Assembly: GCF_042477335.2 (NCBI RefSeq)
Contig: NC_091245.1
Location: 29,212,501 to 29,276,500, forward strand
DNA from: Ovis canadensis
Lineage: Eukaryota; Chordata; Mammalia; Artiodactyla; Bovidae
DNA length: 64,000 bases
Reading direction: 5' to 3'
Part shown: positions 10,905-22,439 of the stretch, in pieces
Position numbering within the stretch: the stretch's first letter is position 1
Layout: each line of letters opens with the position of its first letter
The notes under the pieces: generated by a model
What the model saw: only the letters and a program-made list of their open reading frames with translations
What the model was told of the DNA's origin: nothing
Database searches by the model: none
Made by a program: the position numbers and the translations under genes

Positions 10905-12240
10905 CTATTCATTTATTCATTTGAAGAAGTATCCATTGAACTTTTAATCTGTGCCTAGTGCAGGGGATTCAGCACTGATCAAGACAAAAGTCAGTATTTG
11001 CTTTAAAGGAGCTTCCACTTAAGGGAAGTGAGACAGACCTGTAAGTTAACAGGACGTAGGTCAGCAGGCAAGTTCACGTAGTGATGAAGTAGAGCTGGTC
11101 ATGAGATACTAGGAGAGGGAGACGGGGAGAGTTAAGCTTTAAATTAATTTAGGGATTGCAGAAGTCCTCTCTGAGGAAGAGACATTTGAGCTGAGAAGTA
11201 CGACAAGAAGGAGTTAGTCATACAAACATCTAGGAAATAGGTTCTGAGGAAAGGAAAGAACAAGTGCGGAGCCTGAGACGGCAAATGCTTGGCACATTCT
11301 CGGGACGGAAAGAAGAAAAAGAGTGAGGTCAGGTGGCTTGTGTACAGTGAACAAGTGGTAAAAGATGAGACAAGTGGCAGATCACCTGGGCCTTGTGGTC
11401 AAGGAATTTGGCTTTTACTTCAGTGTAACAGGAAGCCTCTGATCAGATGTAAATCATGTCATCTGATCTATAATTTGCAGAGTGAATCCTTGCTGCTTGA
11501 TGGATCCCGTGTGTGGGTCATGGGTCATGGTGGGGGCGGGCAGGCAAGAGTAGAGTAGGGAGGTGTAATCAGAACCATTAAAGGAGCCCAGTGAGAGATG
11601 CTGGCAGCTTGGACCAGATGATAGCAATAGCAGTGACGATGATGATGAAAGGTTAGATAGAAGGCTGTTTTGGAGGTAGAGCTGATGGGTTGTGTTGACG
11701 CATTTAATGTCAGAGAGTGAAGGAACAGAGGGAGTAAAATCAAAGATGACTTCTTCCTAAGGCTTTATCTGAGCATCTGAATGGATGGGAAAATGCAGGA
11801 GAGGAATAGATACGGGGTGGGTGGGGAAATCAAGAGTTCTGTTTTAGATAAGTTTGAGAGATGTAATGAGATGCTCAAGTAGGCAGGCAGAGTCTGGAGC
11901 TCACATATGAGTCTGGAGCTCAGAGAAGTCATCAGGACTGAAGGTATAAATAAAGTTGGGGTTCTATAGTATAGGGTTGACATTTGGAGCCCATGAGAGT
12001 ATAGAATCACCTAGGGGAAGTGTAGATAGAAAAGAGACACAGCCTAGGGCCTTCCCACACTTAAGGTCATGCAAAGGAGGCGGGATGGATGTTGAAGACA
12101 GGTGAAACCAGGAGAGTATGAGCCTAGAAGTGAAAGTGCTGTGATGGGAATAGTGAATTGAGTATTCCAGTTTGAATGAGGACAAATTATTTGACAAATT
12201 GGAGGTTGTCCATGGCTTTGATTGGGTTGAGGGGAGAGGG
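10905..12240. mobile_element. Ancient LINE-like (L2/CR1 class) degenerate tract
   Basis: Phrases such as GGGATTCAGCACTGATCAAG, CTCTCTGAGGAAGAGACATT, GGGCCTTGTGGTCAAGG and CTTGGACCAGATGATAGC in this order resemble an old mammalian LINE seen widely in introns. There is no intact frame. Family assignment is tentative. Confidence 0.45.
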
Positions 12241-12479
12241 GAATGTTAAAAACCCAACTGGAGTAGATTAAAGAGAATGGGAGATAAGGTGGTAATAAGA
12301 ACTACAGGAGAAATTCCCAAGCCATGTCTTTTCCATCTATGCTACATAAAGGAGTATAAATTCCAAACTCTTAGTAATTGGGGTCTTATGGTCAAAGGAG
12401 TATTTTCTTTCTCTTTCCATTTTTTCATTCAAACATTTAAAAGAATAGAACAAACCCTCATATACTCATTACTCATTGC

Positions 12480-12690
12480 GATAGGCTAAACAATGACCTC
12501 CTCAAAGATGTCCAAATCATAACCTCTGGAAATGTTACTTTACATGGTAACAGGGACTTTGTAGATGTGCTCAAATTAAAAATATTGAGATAGGGAGATT
12601 ATCCTGTCATCACAAGGGTCATTCTAGGAGGGAGGCAGGAAGATCAGAGTCAAAAGAGAGATGTGATGACGGAGCCAAGGGGTCGGACTA
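12480..12690. repeat. Ancient interspersed repeat, family not assigned
   Basis: CAAAGATGTCCAAATCATAA, GGGACTTTGTAGATGTG and GATAGGGAGATTATCCTG are phrases I associate with an old dispersed mammalian repeat, but I cannot name it safely. Confidence 0.45.
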
Positions 12691-13288
12691 TTACAGCGAA
12701 GGGACCGCAAACCAAGGAAGGCGGCTGGCCTCTAGATGCTGACGAAGGCAGGGAAATAGATTCTCCCCCTGAAGCCTCCAGACAGAGGGAAAACACATGA
12801 GAATAAGAAAGCATGGGGAGTGTTTAAAAAATGCTTTCCAATCATAGAAATGCTTGGGACAATTTAACATCTTGACAAGTTTCACAGTTAGCTTGTAGCT
12901 CTTTTCTCTGGTCTTGAGATTCTCCCCACTGCCTTTTTATTGTTAAACACAGCTTTGATCATCTGGAGTCTTGTATTAATAAATACAAAACTGTTTTAAG
13001 AAGGAGGGCTTTCCTGGGGCAGAGGGAACATAATTTTTCTGGATCCAGAACTAATTAAGAGATTTTATTCAGTAGCACAGCTATGGGAAGGAGTAGCAAG
13101 GTCCTCTGAAATGTGTATACAGAAGCTGGGTGATTTTTTGGCAAGACTGGTACATAAATAATGCAAACATCAGGTGGGGGGTGGATTAGATGACTTTCAA
13201 AGTCCTTTCCAGGCTTGGAAATCTCAAGCACTTAGGTTTCCCTGGTTGTCTCAAAGAATTCTGTAAAATGATCAAAAAGACTTTTGAT
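12691..13288. other. Intergenic, no recognisable feature
   Basis: Unique-looking sequence; I see no gene or clear repeat family. Confidence 0.5.
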
Positions 13289-13308
13289 TTATATATATAT
13301 ATATATAT
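13289..13308. repeat. (TA)n microsatellite
   Basis: About ten TA dinucleotides followed by a T run. Confidence 0.9.
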
Positions 13309-13459
13309 TTTTTTAAATCAAGCCACATAATGCTCATGAGGTTAGGAACAAAAAGGGATAACAAGATAACACATCCAGCAAGTGTTGTACATCTTGCGAG
13401 GAAAATTGCTGACTTAAGAGTTTGGATCAGTGGTTCCCTGAAGTTCCCAGAGATCATTC

Positions 13460-13567
13460 AAGTGAAGTCGCTCAGTCGTGTCTGACTCTTAGCAACCCCA
13501 TGGGCTGTAGCCTACCAGGCTCCTCTGTCCATGGAATTTTGCAGGCAAGAGTACTGGAGTGGGTTAA
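13460..13567 (-). mobile_element. Bov-A monomer (antisense)
   Basis: GAAGTCGCTCAGTCGTGTCT to GAGTACTGGAGTGGGTT matches one Bov-A unit in reverse orientation. Confidence 0.85.
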
Positions 13568-13592
13568 AGGAACCTGTTAAAAAAAAAAATCA

Positions 13593-13705
13593 GGGGCTCT
13601 CCCTGGTAGTCCAGTGGTTAAGAGTTTACCTTCCAATGCGGAGGGTACAGGTTACATCCCTGGCCGAGAAGTTAAGATCCCACGTGCCTTGTGGCCAAAA
13701 ACCCA
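13593..13705 (+). mobile_element. Short CHR-type SINE
   Basis: CTCTCCCTGGTAGTCCAGTG, GTTACATCCCTGGCCGAG, AAGATCCCACGTGCC and a GTGGCCAAAAAC end. It sits just after the Bov-A monomer and an A run. Confidence 0.75.
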
Positions 13706-13989
13706 GAATGTAAGACAGAAGCAATATTGTAACAAATTCAATAAAAACTTAATGATCCACATTTAAAAAAAATCTTGAAAAAAGTGCAGTTAACCTCCAC
13801 CCCTCCATTCTGATTCTGGAATTGGCCCCAGGAACATGCATTTTAATTAATCAGCACATTCCCACCCCTCCCAAAACTGATGTGGCAGATCCTAGGACTC
13901 CTTTTTGAGACACTGAATGAAGATGATGGATGAGGGTAATAATGATCTAAGTATAGTGCTCTGTAATTTCAGTGTGCTTAGAAGATGGG

Positions 13990-14081
13990 AGAATCCCAGG
14001 GACAGGGGAGCCTGGTGGGCTGCCGTCTATGGGGTCACACAGAGTCAGACACGACTGAAGCGACTTAGCAGCAGCAGCAGC
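13990..14081 (+). mobile_element. 5'-truncated Bov-A with TSD
   Basis: Bov-A 3' half (GGGGAGCCTGGTGGGCTGCC to GACTTAGCAGCAGCAGC) bracketed by the 10-base direct repeat AGAAGATGGG at 13980-13989 and 14082-14091. Confidence 0.85.
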
Positions 14082-14091
14082 AGAAGATGGG

Positions 14092-14997
14092 AAACTAGTC
14101 TCAGAGATGTGAGGGGGGTGGGTCCTTTTTGGGAAAGTCAAGATGTAATCTCACATTGATTCTCGGTTCAGTATTTCCCCACAGCAGAGTGCAGCCCAAA
14201 AGGGAGAATTTTGTAGGCCTTAATCTCATTCATTCCCACATTCCCATCTGAAAAGAATAGGAGGTTTGAGCCATTGCCTAAGTCTCCCAAACTATGAAAT
14301 GAAATAATGATGGTTGGACCTTGTCTTATCAGTGAACGAGGCAGGACAAATCTGGAGGTATAGACCTCTGGCCTGGTGGGGTTGAAAAACTCTGGGAAAG
14401 TATCTCCCTCTGATTTACTCAAAGGGTTCAAAAGACAGTCACAATGCAATAATGGGCCCAGCTTTTCTTTCCTGCCTGAAACAACCAAAAAAGCAGGCAG
14501 AATATATGAAGCAACAGTTTAGAAACACTGGCAATAAAGGACAGTGACTCCCAAGAGACAGGATACAACATGACCCCTATGATTGCTTCAGCTTACTGCC
14601 TAGAGAGATTTCCTAGACTGCAGCAAAGGGACAAGGAATCCAGGCAGAGCCTAGCATAATCCATGAATTGAGTTAGAGCTTAGAATTCAGGAAAAAAGGC
14701 AGCTAGAGTTCACAGGACAGAGCAGCAGAGAGGAGAAAGCTACAGACACAGAGAACTCTGGAGATACGCAGAGAGTGCGCCTCGAGAATTCCGGAGAGTA
14801 CTGATTGGCACTTGCATGTAAGGAAACTACTTCAGGCCAGAGAAAGAACCACCCAGAAGGATTAGAGGAAGCAGCACTTGATGGCCACACAGGACTAGGA
14901 AGAGTATAAAAACCTCATTATCCAAGGTAGTGAATTCAGAAAATTCTTACCTCCGTAGTGGAGAATAATTAGTCCCAGATAGTAATTAGCCAAGACT
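14092..14997. other. Intergenic, no recognisable feature
   Basis: About 0.9 kb without a supported gene or clear repeat. Confidence 0.5.
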
Positions 14998-15007
14998 AAA
15001 CATGGCT

Positions 15008-15226
15008 CTGGGCTTCCTTGGTGGCTCTGACGGTAAAGAATCTGCCTGCAGTGCAGGAGACCTGGGTTCACTCCCTGAGTTGGGAAGGTCCCCTGGTGGA
15101 GGAAATGGCAACCCTTTTGAGTATTCTTGCCTGGAGAATCCCATGGACAGAGGAGCCTGGTGGGTTACAGTCCATAGAGTCACAAAGAGTAGAATATGAC
15201 TGAAGCGACTTAGCATGCACTCATGC
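15008..15226 (+). mobile_element. Bov-tA SINE with TSD
   Basis: Full tRNA-like head (GGGCTTCCTTGGTGGCTCTG, CTGGGTTCACTCCCTG) and Bov-A body ending GACTGAAGCGACTTAGC. Flanked by the 10-base repeat AAACATGGCT at 14998-15007 and 15227-15236. Confidence 0.9.
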
Positions 15227-15359
15227 AAACATGGCTGTAGTCCTGCTCAGTAAGTCTTAAAAGCAAGACCTTAAAGAATCAAGTGTTATAAGTTACTTAA
15301 CAACATTTCAGAGCCATATCAAGAATACAGGAAATCAAAAAATGTAGCACTCAACAAGC

Positions 15360-17085
15360 TAAAATTCACAATGTCTAGCATCCAATAAAAATTTAGAAGG
15401 TAGAGTCTAGAAATAAACCCTCAATTTACAGTTAATTGATTTTTGACAAGGGTGCCAAAATAATTCAATGGGGAAAGGATAGTATTTTCTACAAATGGTG
15501 CCAGATATCTTGATAGCCACAAGCAAAGAATAAAATCAGACCCTTTCCTCATACCAAACACAAAATTTATCTAAAAATGGCTCATAGACCTAAGTGTAGC
15601 GCTACAACTATAAAACTCTTGGAAGAAAGTTCAGTTAGTTCAGTTCAGTCTCTCAGTCGTATCCGACTCCACGGCTCCATGAATCACAGCACGCCAGGCC
15701 TCCCTATCCATCACCAACTCCCAGAGTTCACTCAAACTCATGTCCATCAAGTCGGTGATGCCATCCAGCCATCTCATCCTTTGTCGTCCCCTTTTCCTCC
15801 TGCCCCTAATCTCTCCCAACATCAGGGTCTTTTCCAACAAGTCAACTCTTTGCATAAGGTGGCCAAAGTATTGGAGTTTCAGCTTCAGCATCAGTCCTTC
15901 CAATGAACACCCAGGACTGATCTCCTTTAGGATGGACTGGTTGGATCTACTTGCAGTCCAAGAGAAAGTATAGGCATAAATCTTCATGACTTTGGGTTAG
16001 GCAAAGTCTCTTCAGATATGACACCAAAAGCACAATTGACCAAAAATGAAAATTAAAGACGAAAAGTTAGACTACATCCAAGCTAAAAGCTTCTATGCTT
16101 CCGTGGACAGCAGTGAAAAGACAGCCTACAGAATGGCAGAAAATATTTGCAAAGCATGTATTTGATAAGGTCTTTAGTATCCAGAATATATAAAGAATTT
16201 TTACAACTCAACAATAAAATAAATTACTAAAAAAGTGGCAAAGTAGCTGAGTAGACATTTCTCCAAATAAGATGTGCAGGTGGCCAATAAACACATTAAA
16301 ATATGCTCAACATAATCAGTTACCAGGGAAATGCAAATCAAAATCACAATCCACATGACATGCTACCTCACACCCACTAGGATGGTTATAAGAAGAAAGA
16401 GACAATATCAAGTATTGGTGAGGAGGTGGAGAAATTGGAACCCTTGTGCATACACTCCTGGTGGGAATGTAATATGGCACAACCACTGTAGAAAACAGTC
16501 TGGCACTTCTTCAGAAGGTTAAGCATATTTATGACCCAGCATAAATATGTTTAAAGGTTAAACGTATGAGCCAGCAGTCCCACTCCTAGAGAAATTAGAA
16601 TGTTCATACAAAATCATACATAAATGTTCACAGTAGTTCAAGACTAGAAACAACCCAAATGTCCATCAGCCGAGGAACTGATAAATGAAATATGTATATG
16701 GATAGATAGATAGATAGTCACATAGTGGGATATTACTTAGTAATGACAAGGAATAAAGTACTGATACATACTATGAAATGGATGAACTTCAAAAAAGTGT
16801 GTAAGTGAAAGAAATTAGCCACCAAAAAAACCCACATTTAGTATGATTTCATTTATACGGAATGCCCCAAATAGGCAAATCTATAGAGACAGGGTAGTGG
16901 TTGCTTAGGGAGGAGAGGCTGGGTGGAAAAGACAGCTAATGGGTACGAGGGTTCTTTTTTGGGTGATGAAAATGTTTTAAAAATGACTATAGCGATGGTT
17001 ACACAACTCTATGAATATACTAAAGATTATTGCACATTTTAAAGCAGTAAATTGAGTGATATGTAAATTATGCCACCATATAGCT
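15360..17085 (+). mobile_element. L1 LINE 3' region, interrupted by BovB
   Basis: Contains decayed L1 ORF2/3' UTR phrases: TTGATTTTTGACAAGGGTGC, GAAATGCAAATCAAAATCAC, TCACACCCACTAGGATGG and GAATGTAATATGGCACAACC. Split at 15632-15970 by an antisense BovB piece. A short GATA run lies at 16701-16717. No intact frame. Confidence 0.8.
15632..15970 (-). mobile_element. BovB (RTE LINE) 3' fragment, antisense
   Basis: The minus strand encodes the BovB C-terminal segment ([40 protein letters not shown]). AGAAAGT occurs at both edges and may be the TSD. The right-hand L1 resumes in order, so BovB inserted into L1. Confidence 0.85.
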
Positions 17086-17090
17086 GTTAT

Positions 17091-17352
17091 GCTAAGTCGC
17101 TTCAGTTGTGTCTGACTTTGAGCAACCCCACAGTCAGCAGCCCACCAGGCTCCCCTGTCCCTGGGATTCTCCAGGCAAGAATACTGGAGTGGGTTGCCAT
17201 TTCCTTCTCCAGCGCATGAAAGTGAAAAGTGAACGTGAAGTCGCTCAGTCGTGTCTGACCCTGAGCGACCCCATGGACTGCAGCCTACCAGAATCCTCCG
17301 TCCATGGGATTTTCCAGGCGAGTACTGGAGTGGGGTGCCATTGCCTTCTCCA
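17091..17352 (-). mobile_element. Bov-A2 SINE (antisense) with TSD
   Basis: Two Bov-A monomers joined by the linker TGAAAGTGAAAAGTGAACG. Flanked by the perfect 11-base repeat ATAGCTGTTAT at 17080-17090 and 17353-17363. Confidence 0.92.
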
Positions 17353-17413
17353 ATAGCTGTTATAGTATATGAAAAATAAAATTACCAGTCATGAAAAGAA
17401 AGAAAATATAATG

Positions 17414-17452
17414 GGGTCATAAAGAGTTGGACACGACTGACTAAGCACAGCA
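17414..17452 (+). mobile_element. Bov-tA/Bov-A 3' scrap
   Basis: GGGGTCATAAAGAGTTGGAC followed by ACGACTGACTAAGCACAGC is the very 3' end of a Bov SINE, 5' truncated. Confidence 0.7.
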
Positions 17453-17689
17453 TAGTGAGGAGAAAAATCTAACTAAATTCACCCAGAACTGACAGATATT
17501 AGAATCATCAGAGAAGGACATTAAAAGTAATTGTGTTCTATGTGTTGAAAGTAGAGGCATGGAGGATACAGGAAAGACCCAAATCAAGCTCCTCAGAATG
17601 AAAACAACATTGTATAAAATGAAAATGCATTATTGACATTAATGGCAGGTTAAAATGGCCTGAAATGAGAAGAATAAAAAAGAAAGAAA

Positions 17690-18290
17690 ACTGTCTATTC
17701 ACAGACGATATGATTTCAAGCATTACTGTAAAGCAACCAGAATCAAGACAATGTGGTATGGGTATCAAGATTGACAAATAAGTCTATGGAACAAATAGAC
17801 CACAAGTATATGAATCACCATATTTTAACAGAGATGCAAGGACAAATGAAGGGCTTTCCTGGTGGTTTAGTCAGTAAAGAATCCACCTGCAATGCAGAAG
17901 ATTGCCTACAATGCAGGAGACTGCTTGCAATGCAGGAGACTGCCTGCAGTTCAGGAGACCTGGGTTCAATCCTTGGGTTGAGAAGATCCCCTGGAGAAGG
18001 GAATGGCAATCCCCTCCAGTATTTTTGCCTGGGAAATCCCATGAACAGAGGAGCCTGGCGGGCTACAGTCCGCGGGGTCACATGAGTCGGATACAACTTA
18101 GCGGCTAAACCACCACCAAGGACAATCTAATAGAGGAAGGACTGTCTTTCCAACAAATGGTGCTGGAACAATCGGATTCCATGTGTGAATACAAAACAAA
18201 AATAATTTTGATCCATTATTTGCACCATATACAAAATTTAACTCAAAGTTAACCATAAACCTAATTATAAAACTAAAACACTGAGGTTGC
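17690..18290 (+). mobile_element. L1 ORF2 remnant split by Bov-tA
   Basis: AAGACAATGTGGTATGGG and CCAACAAATGGTGCTGGAAC are ORF2-region phrases lying on either side of the Bov-tA at 17846-18117. Heavily decayed. Confidence 0.7.
17846..18117 (+). mobile_element. Bov-tA SINE with internal tandem expansion and TSD
   Basis: Bov-tA flanked by AAGGACAA at 17838-17845 and 18118-18125. The segment normally containing one TGCAATGCAGGAGAC holds about four imperfect ~19-base copies at roughly 17888-17962 (CAATGCAGAAGATTGCC, ACAATGCAGGAGACTGC, GCAATGCAGGAGACTGCC, GCAGTTCAGGAGACCTG). Confidence 0.9.
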
Positions 18291-18299
18291 CTCAGAACT

Positions 18300-18884
18300 G
18301 GAGAAGACGTCAGGACAGGCGTTCAGCTCTGTGAAAGAACTCTGAAAGCACTCATGGAGTTCCCAGGAGATTCTTCTTCCAGATGTGGGATGTATTGGAT
18401 AGCTACTCCAAATAGGAAATACTGATACTAGAAGTACAGCAGAATTCCCTTACTGTAAGTACATGCTGAATATTTGATTCCAAAACTGAGAGTAATTCAA
18501 CATGGAGGATGAGTCGTTGGAAACTCCTGGATTCTTTTTCTAGGCTTTAAAAATGGCTTTACTGAACAAGTCTAATTGATCAGTTTATTTGCCAGAATCT
18601 CACCAGTGGTTAAGAGAATTCACTATTATTCAATCCAAAGTGATATTGGTGAAGTTTAACCAATGAATGTCTTATTTATAAATCCTTGCAAAGAATTGTT
18701 TTACTTCAGACCTTTAGGATGAAACCAAATTGAACTTGAATCTTTTGGTGTCAATGGCTTTTCAAAGAAAGAGTATCTTTTTCTCCCTGTGGAGAAATCA
18801 GCTTAGACACTACTGAAATTTATCTAAACAAAAGAATGGAGCTTTTTTATCATTCCATTATAAAATGGAGTTTTTCTTGGAAAG
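18300..18884. other. Intergenic, origin unclear
   Basis: About 0.6 kb lying between L1 pieces. I could not assign it to L1 or to another family, and it has no coding frame worth reporting. Confidence 0.45.
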
Positions 18885-19166
18885 GAAAAACCCAAAAATT
18901 ATAAACACTCTAGAAGAACATATAGTATAAAATCTTTGTGACCTGCGTTAGGTAATTATTCCTTAAACACAACAACTGGAAGCATGATCCAGAAAAGGAA
19001 AAATTTGACAAATTGGACTTTCTCAAAATAAAACAATTTGCTCTTTGAAAGACACTGTTAAAGGAATGAAAAGACAAGCCATAGACTGGAAGAGGTATTT
19101 GCAAATGACAATCTAATAGAGGGTGTCTGCTCCAAGTATATAAAGATCTTTCAAAACCCAGTAATG

Positions 19167-19503
19167 GGGTTTCCCTGTTGGCTCAGTGGTAAAGAGTCCA
19201 CCAATGCAGGAGACACAGGTTTGATCCCGGTCTGGGAAGATCCCATGCTGCAGAGGGGCTAGGCCCATGCACCACAACTGCTTAGCCTGTGCTCTAGAGC
19301 CCAGAAACTGTAGTTACTGAGCCCATGTGCCGGAGCTACTGAAGTCTGAACGCCTTGGAGCCTGTGCCCCACAACGGGAGAAGCCACGGCAATGAGAAGC
19401 CCTAGCACCTCAACAAAAGGTGGCCCCTACTCATTGCAAGTAGAGAGAAAGCCCGTGCAGCAGTGAATACCCAGAACAGACAAAATAAATTAAAAAAAAT
19501 TAA
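19167..19503 (+). mobile_element. CHR-type SINE, long form, with TSD
   Basis: GGTTTCCCTGTTGGCTCAG head, then ACTGAGCCCATGTGCCGG and CCCCACAACGGGAGAAGCC. Flanked by AAACCCAGTAATG (19154-19166) and AAACCCAATAATG (19504-19516), one mismatch. Confidence 0.88.
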
Positions 19504-19647
19504 AAACCCAATAATGAAAAAGCAAGCAATGAGAAACTGTTTGAACAAACTTTTCACCAATGGAGATATATGGATGGCAAATAAGCACATGAAAAGATAC
19601 TCAACATTAGAGAAATGCAAAGTAAAATCACCCTGAAATGCTGTTAG

Positions 19648-19790
19648 GACTTCCCTGGTGGACCAGTGGTTAAGAATCCACACTTGCGCTACAGGAGGCA
19701 CGGGTTTATCCCTGGTCAGGGACTAAGATCTTGCAGGTCCAGTGGCACAGCCAAAACCCCCACAAACCAAACAAATAACAGCAAAACAAT
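19648..19790 (+). mobile_element. Short CHR-type SINE
   Basis: GGACTTCCCTGGTGGACC, GGGTTTATCCCTGGTCAGGG, CACAGCCAAAACCCC end. Edges approximate. Confidence 0.8.
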
Positions 19791-20288
19791 GAGATGTTAC
19801 CACCTACCCACCAGAACAGCTAAAATTAAATAAAGACCCATCTTACCAAGTGTAGGTAAGAATATGATACAACCTCTTTGGAAAATAAACTGTTTCATAA
19901 ATAGTTAAACATACACCTACCACATCCAGCCATTCTATTTTCCAAGATAAATGAAATATATGTCCATACGAAGATTTATACAAAAATGTTCAAAGCAGCT
20001 TCATTTGTAATAGCCCAAACTGAGACTAGCCTAAAACCTATTAGCAAATGAATGGATAAATGGAGAGTATATCTCTTAAGCCTGGAATTCACAAATGATG
20101 GTATATCCATACAGTGGAGTACTACTCAGCAATAAAAACCAGTGACTATGGGCAGGCTACAACGTGGATGAATCTCATAAGAACTATTGAGTGAAAGAAG
20201 CCAGAGAGACCAAAAGAAAAGTATATGCAGTATGATTTCCCTTACATAACATTCTAGAAAAGTGCAAACTAACCAATACTGATGGAAA

Positions 20289-21166
20289 ATCAGTTCAGTT
20301 CAGTCTCTCAGTTGTGTCCAACTCTTTGTGACCCCATGAACTGCAGCACACCAGGCTTCCCTGTCCATCACCAACTCCCAGAATTTACCCAAACTCATGT
20401 CCATTGAGTTGGTAATGCCATCCAACCATCTCATCCTCTGTCGTCCCCTTCTCCTCCTGCCCTCAATCTTTCCCAGCATCAGGATCTTTTCAGATGAGTC
20501 AGGTCTTTGCCTCAGGTGGCCAAAATATTGGAGTTTCAGCTTCAATATCAGTCTTTCCAATGAACACCCAGGACTGATTTCCTTTAGGATGGACTGGTTG
20601 AATCTCTTTGCAGTCCAAGGAACTCTCAAGAGTCTTCTCCAACACCACAGTTCAAAAGCATCAATTCTTCAGTGCTCAGCTTTCTTCACAGTCCAACTCT
20701 CACATCCATACATGACCACTGGAAAAACCACAGCCTTGACTAGATGGACCTTTGTTAACAAAGTAATGTCTCTGCTTTTTAATATGCTATCTAGGTTGGT
20801 CATAACTTTCCTTCCAAGTAAGTGTCTTTTAATTTCATGGCTGCAATCACCATCTGCAGTGATTTTGGAGCCCCAAAAAATAAAGTCAGCCACTGTGTCC
20901 ACTGTTTCCCCATCTATTTGCCATGAAGTGATGGGACTGGATGCCATGATCTTAGTTTTCTGAATGCTGAGCTTTAAGCCAACTTTTTCACTTTCCTCTT
21001 TCACTTTCATCAAGAGGCTTTATAGTTCTTCTTCACTTTCTGCCATAAGGGTGGTATCATCTGAATATCTTATTGATATTTCTCCCAGCAATCTTGATTC
21101 CAGGTTTTGCTTCTTCCAGTCCAGGGTTTCTCATGATGTACTCTGCATTGTTTGTCTAAATATGGA
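20289..21166 (-). mobile_element. BovB (RTE LINE) 3' fragment, ~0.88 kb, antisense
   Basis: The minus strand carries decayed reverse-transcriptase-ORF C-terminal sequence in order: KVGLKLSIQKTKIMASSPI, VDTVADFIFWGSKITADGDC, MYGCESWTVKKAEH, then [20 protein letters not shown]. In-frame breaks make it inactive. Inserted in the 3' region of an L1, which resumes at about 21167. Confidence 0.88.
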
Positions 21167-21360
21167 AGTGAGGATCAGGGTGGGATGAGAGTGAAGGATT
21201 ACTAACGGGCACCAGGACTCTTGAGGATGATGGACATGTTCACGATGGACATGAAGTTATGTGATAGTTTCATGGGTATATATGTGTGCCAAAACTTATG
21301 AAAGTGTACATCTTAAATATGTATGGCTTACTGTTTGTCAATCATACTTCAATAAACCTG
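21167..21360 (+). mobile_element. L1 3' UTR remnant
   Basis: GAAGGATTACTAACGGGCAC, GTTTCATGGGTATATATG and GTACATCTTAAATATGTATG are L1 3' end phrases; this is the right-hand continuation of the L1 broken by BovB. Confidence 0.7.
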
Positions 21361-21394
21361 TTTTTTTTTTTTTTAAAAAAAAAGAACTCACTGA

Positions 21395-21614
21395 GGGACT
21401 CCCCCTGATGGTCCAGTTGTTAAGAATCCACCTTGCAATGCAGGGGACACAGGTTTGTTCCCTGGTCAGGGAACTAAGTTCCCACAAGCCACGAAGCAAC
21501 TAAACCTCTACGCCACAACTACTGAGACTCGCGCCACAGAGAGTCCAGGAGCCACAGTGGAAGATCCTCCATGCCACAACTGACCCAACGAAGCCAAATT
21601 AAAAAAAAAAAAAC
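21395..21614 (+). mobile_element. CHR-type SINE with TSD
   Basis: GGACTCCCCCTGATGGTCC head, TTCCCTGGTCAGGGAACTAA, an ACAACTACTGAGACTCGCG body and a 12-A tail. Flanked by CTCACTGA at 21387-21394 and 21615-21622. Confidence 0.88.
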
Positions 21615-21622
21615 CTCACTGA

Positions 21623-22439
21623 ACCATACACTTAAGATCTGTGTATTTCACTAAATGTAAATAGAACTATAAAGGTGTGTTTTTTAAATAACTTTTTTAA
21701 AAAAGAGGAATCGCTCTTTTTAGAAGAGAAATCGCTTCTGCCTGGCCTGGAGTTGCTGGGTGGCCCTCAGAATCCCAGAGATGGCTACCAGGGAGTGCCA
21801 GTTTGGGCTGGTCCCCTCCCTCTCTACTTCTCCAGGAAGCAGCATCTTCCTATCAGAAATCTGGCTGGACTCTGAGCTTCTTACCAGCTCTGATGTATGA
21901 GGTTCGGTGAATTTAAGGATGAATGGAGAGCCCCAGGCAAACAGTGATAGCAGAAGGTTAAACCAGGCCAGATTTCCAGTCCAGACCCTGCGGCGAAGCC
22001 TGAGCCGTTTTAAATTCCATTCATCTATCCCTGTGTATTTGCACAGAGAAGAACCTGTTGTACTTAACGTACTGATCTTGGAGCTGAGGCCAGGGAGGCT
22101 GGGACATGGCAAATATTGACGCTGGCTGCCTGAGCTCTCTGCAGGCTGTGGCATTAAATCCCCTGCTCGGCTGATATGAACCAAGGGAGGGGCCTAGCTG
22201 ATCACCCTGGGCTCTGAGTTTTCCTGGACTAACTTATGGAATGCTGTTTAGGAGGTTGCTACAGCACCTGCTTCTTTCTGAAAAGAAGAACCAATAAACC
22301 AGAAAAGAACAAACACCATTCTTCTGCAGCACCAGCCACCACCTGTTGACAGGCTGCCTCCCCCAGCGTAGGCTCCAGCCTTCTGTTCTCGGGAGTCCTG
22401 GCTAAGAAACAGTGAGCCATCAAAGAGTAGGGGTAGTGG
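21623..22439. other. Intergenic, no recognisable gene
   Basis: GC-richer, unique-looking sequence. Open frames here lack splice context, homology I recognise or coding-like bias. Confidence 0.5.

Larger units (their letters stand above)
18885..20288 (+). mobile_element. L1 LINE remnant hosting two SINEs
   Basis: Phrases AATTGGACTTTCTCAAAATA, CAATGAGATGTTACCACC and CCATACAGTGGAGTACTACT follow L1 ORF2/3' order; interrupted at 19167-19503 and about 19648-19790 by CHR-type SINEs. BovB then breaks it at 20289. Confidence 0.8.

Noticed and set aside
10905-12240. Possible gene in the 10.9-12.2 kb tract
   Set aside because: Frames are short and out of register; phrases fit an ancient LINE.
14998-15236. 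Possible tRNA gene (A- and B-box-like sequence)
   Set aside because: All tRNA-like segments in the window are heads of Bov-tA or CHR SINEs; no cloverleaf with an intact acceptor stem was found.
17753-18108. Cys-rich frames (repeated CNAGDCLQ- and CRRLLAMQ-like segments)
   Set aside because: Translation of the expanded tandem units inside a Bov-tA SINE, not a protein repeat.
20397-20963. 188-codon plus-strand open frame
   Set aside because: It is the antisense of the BovB reverse-transcriptase ORF remnant at 20289-21166.
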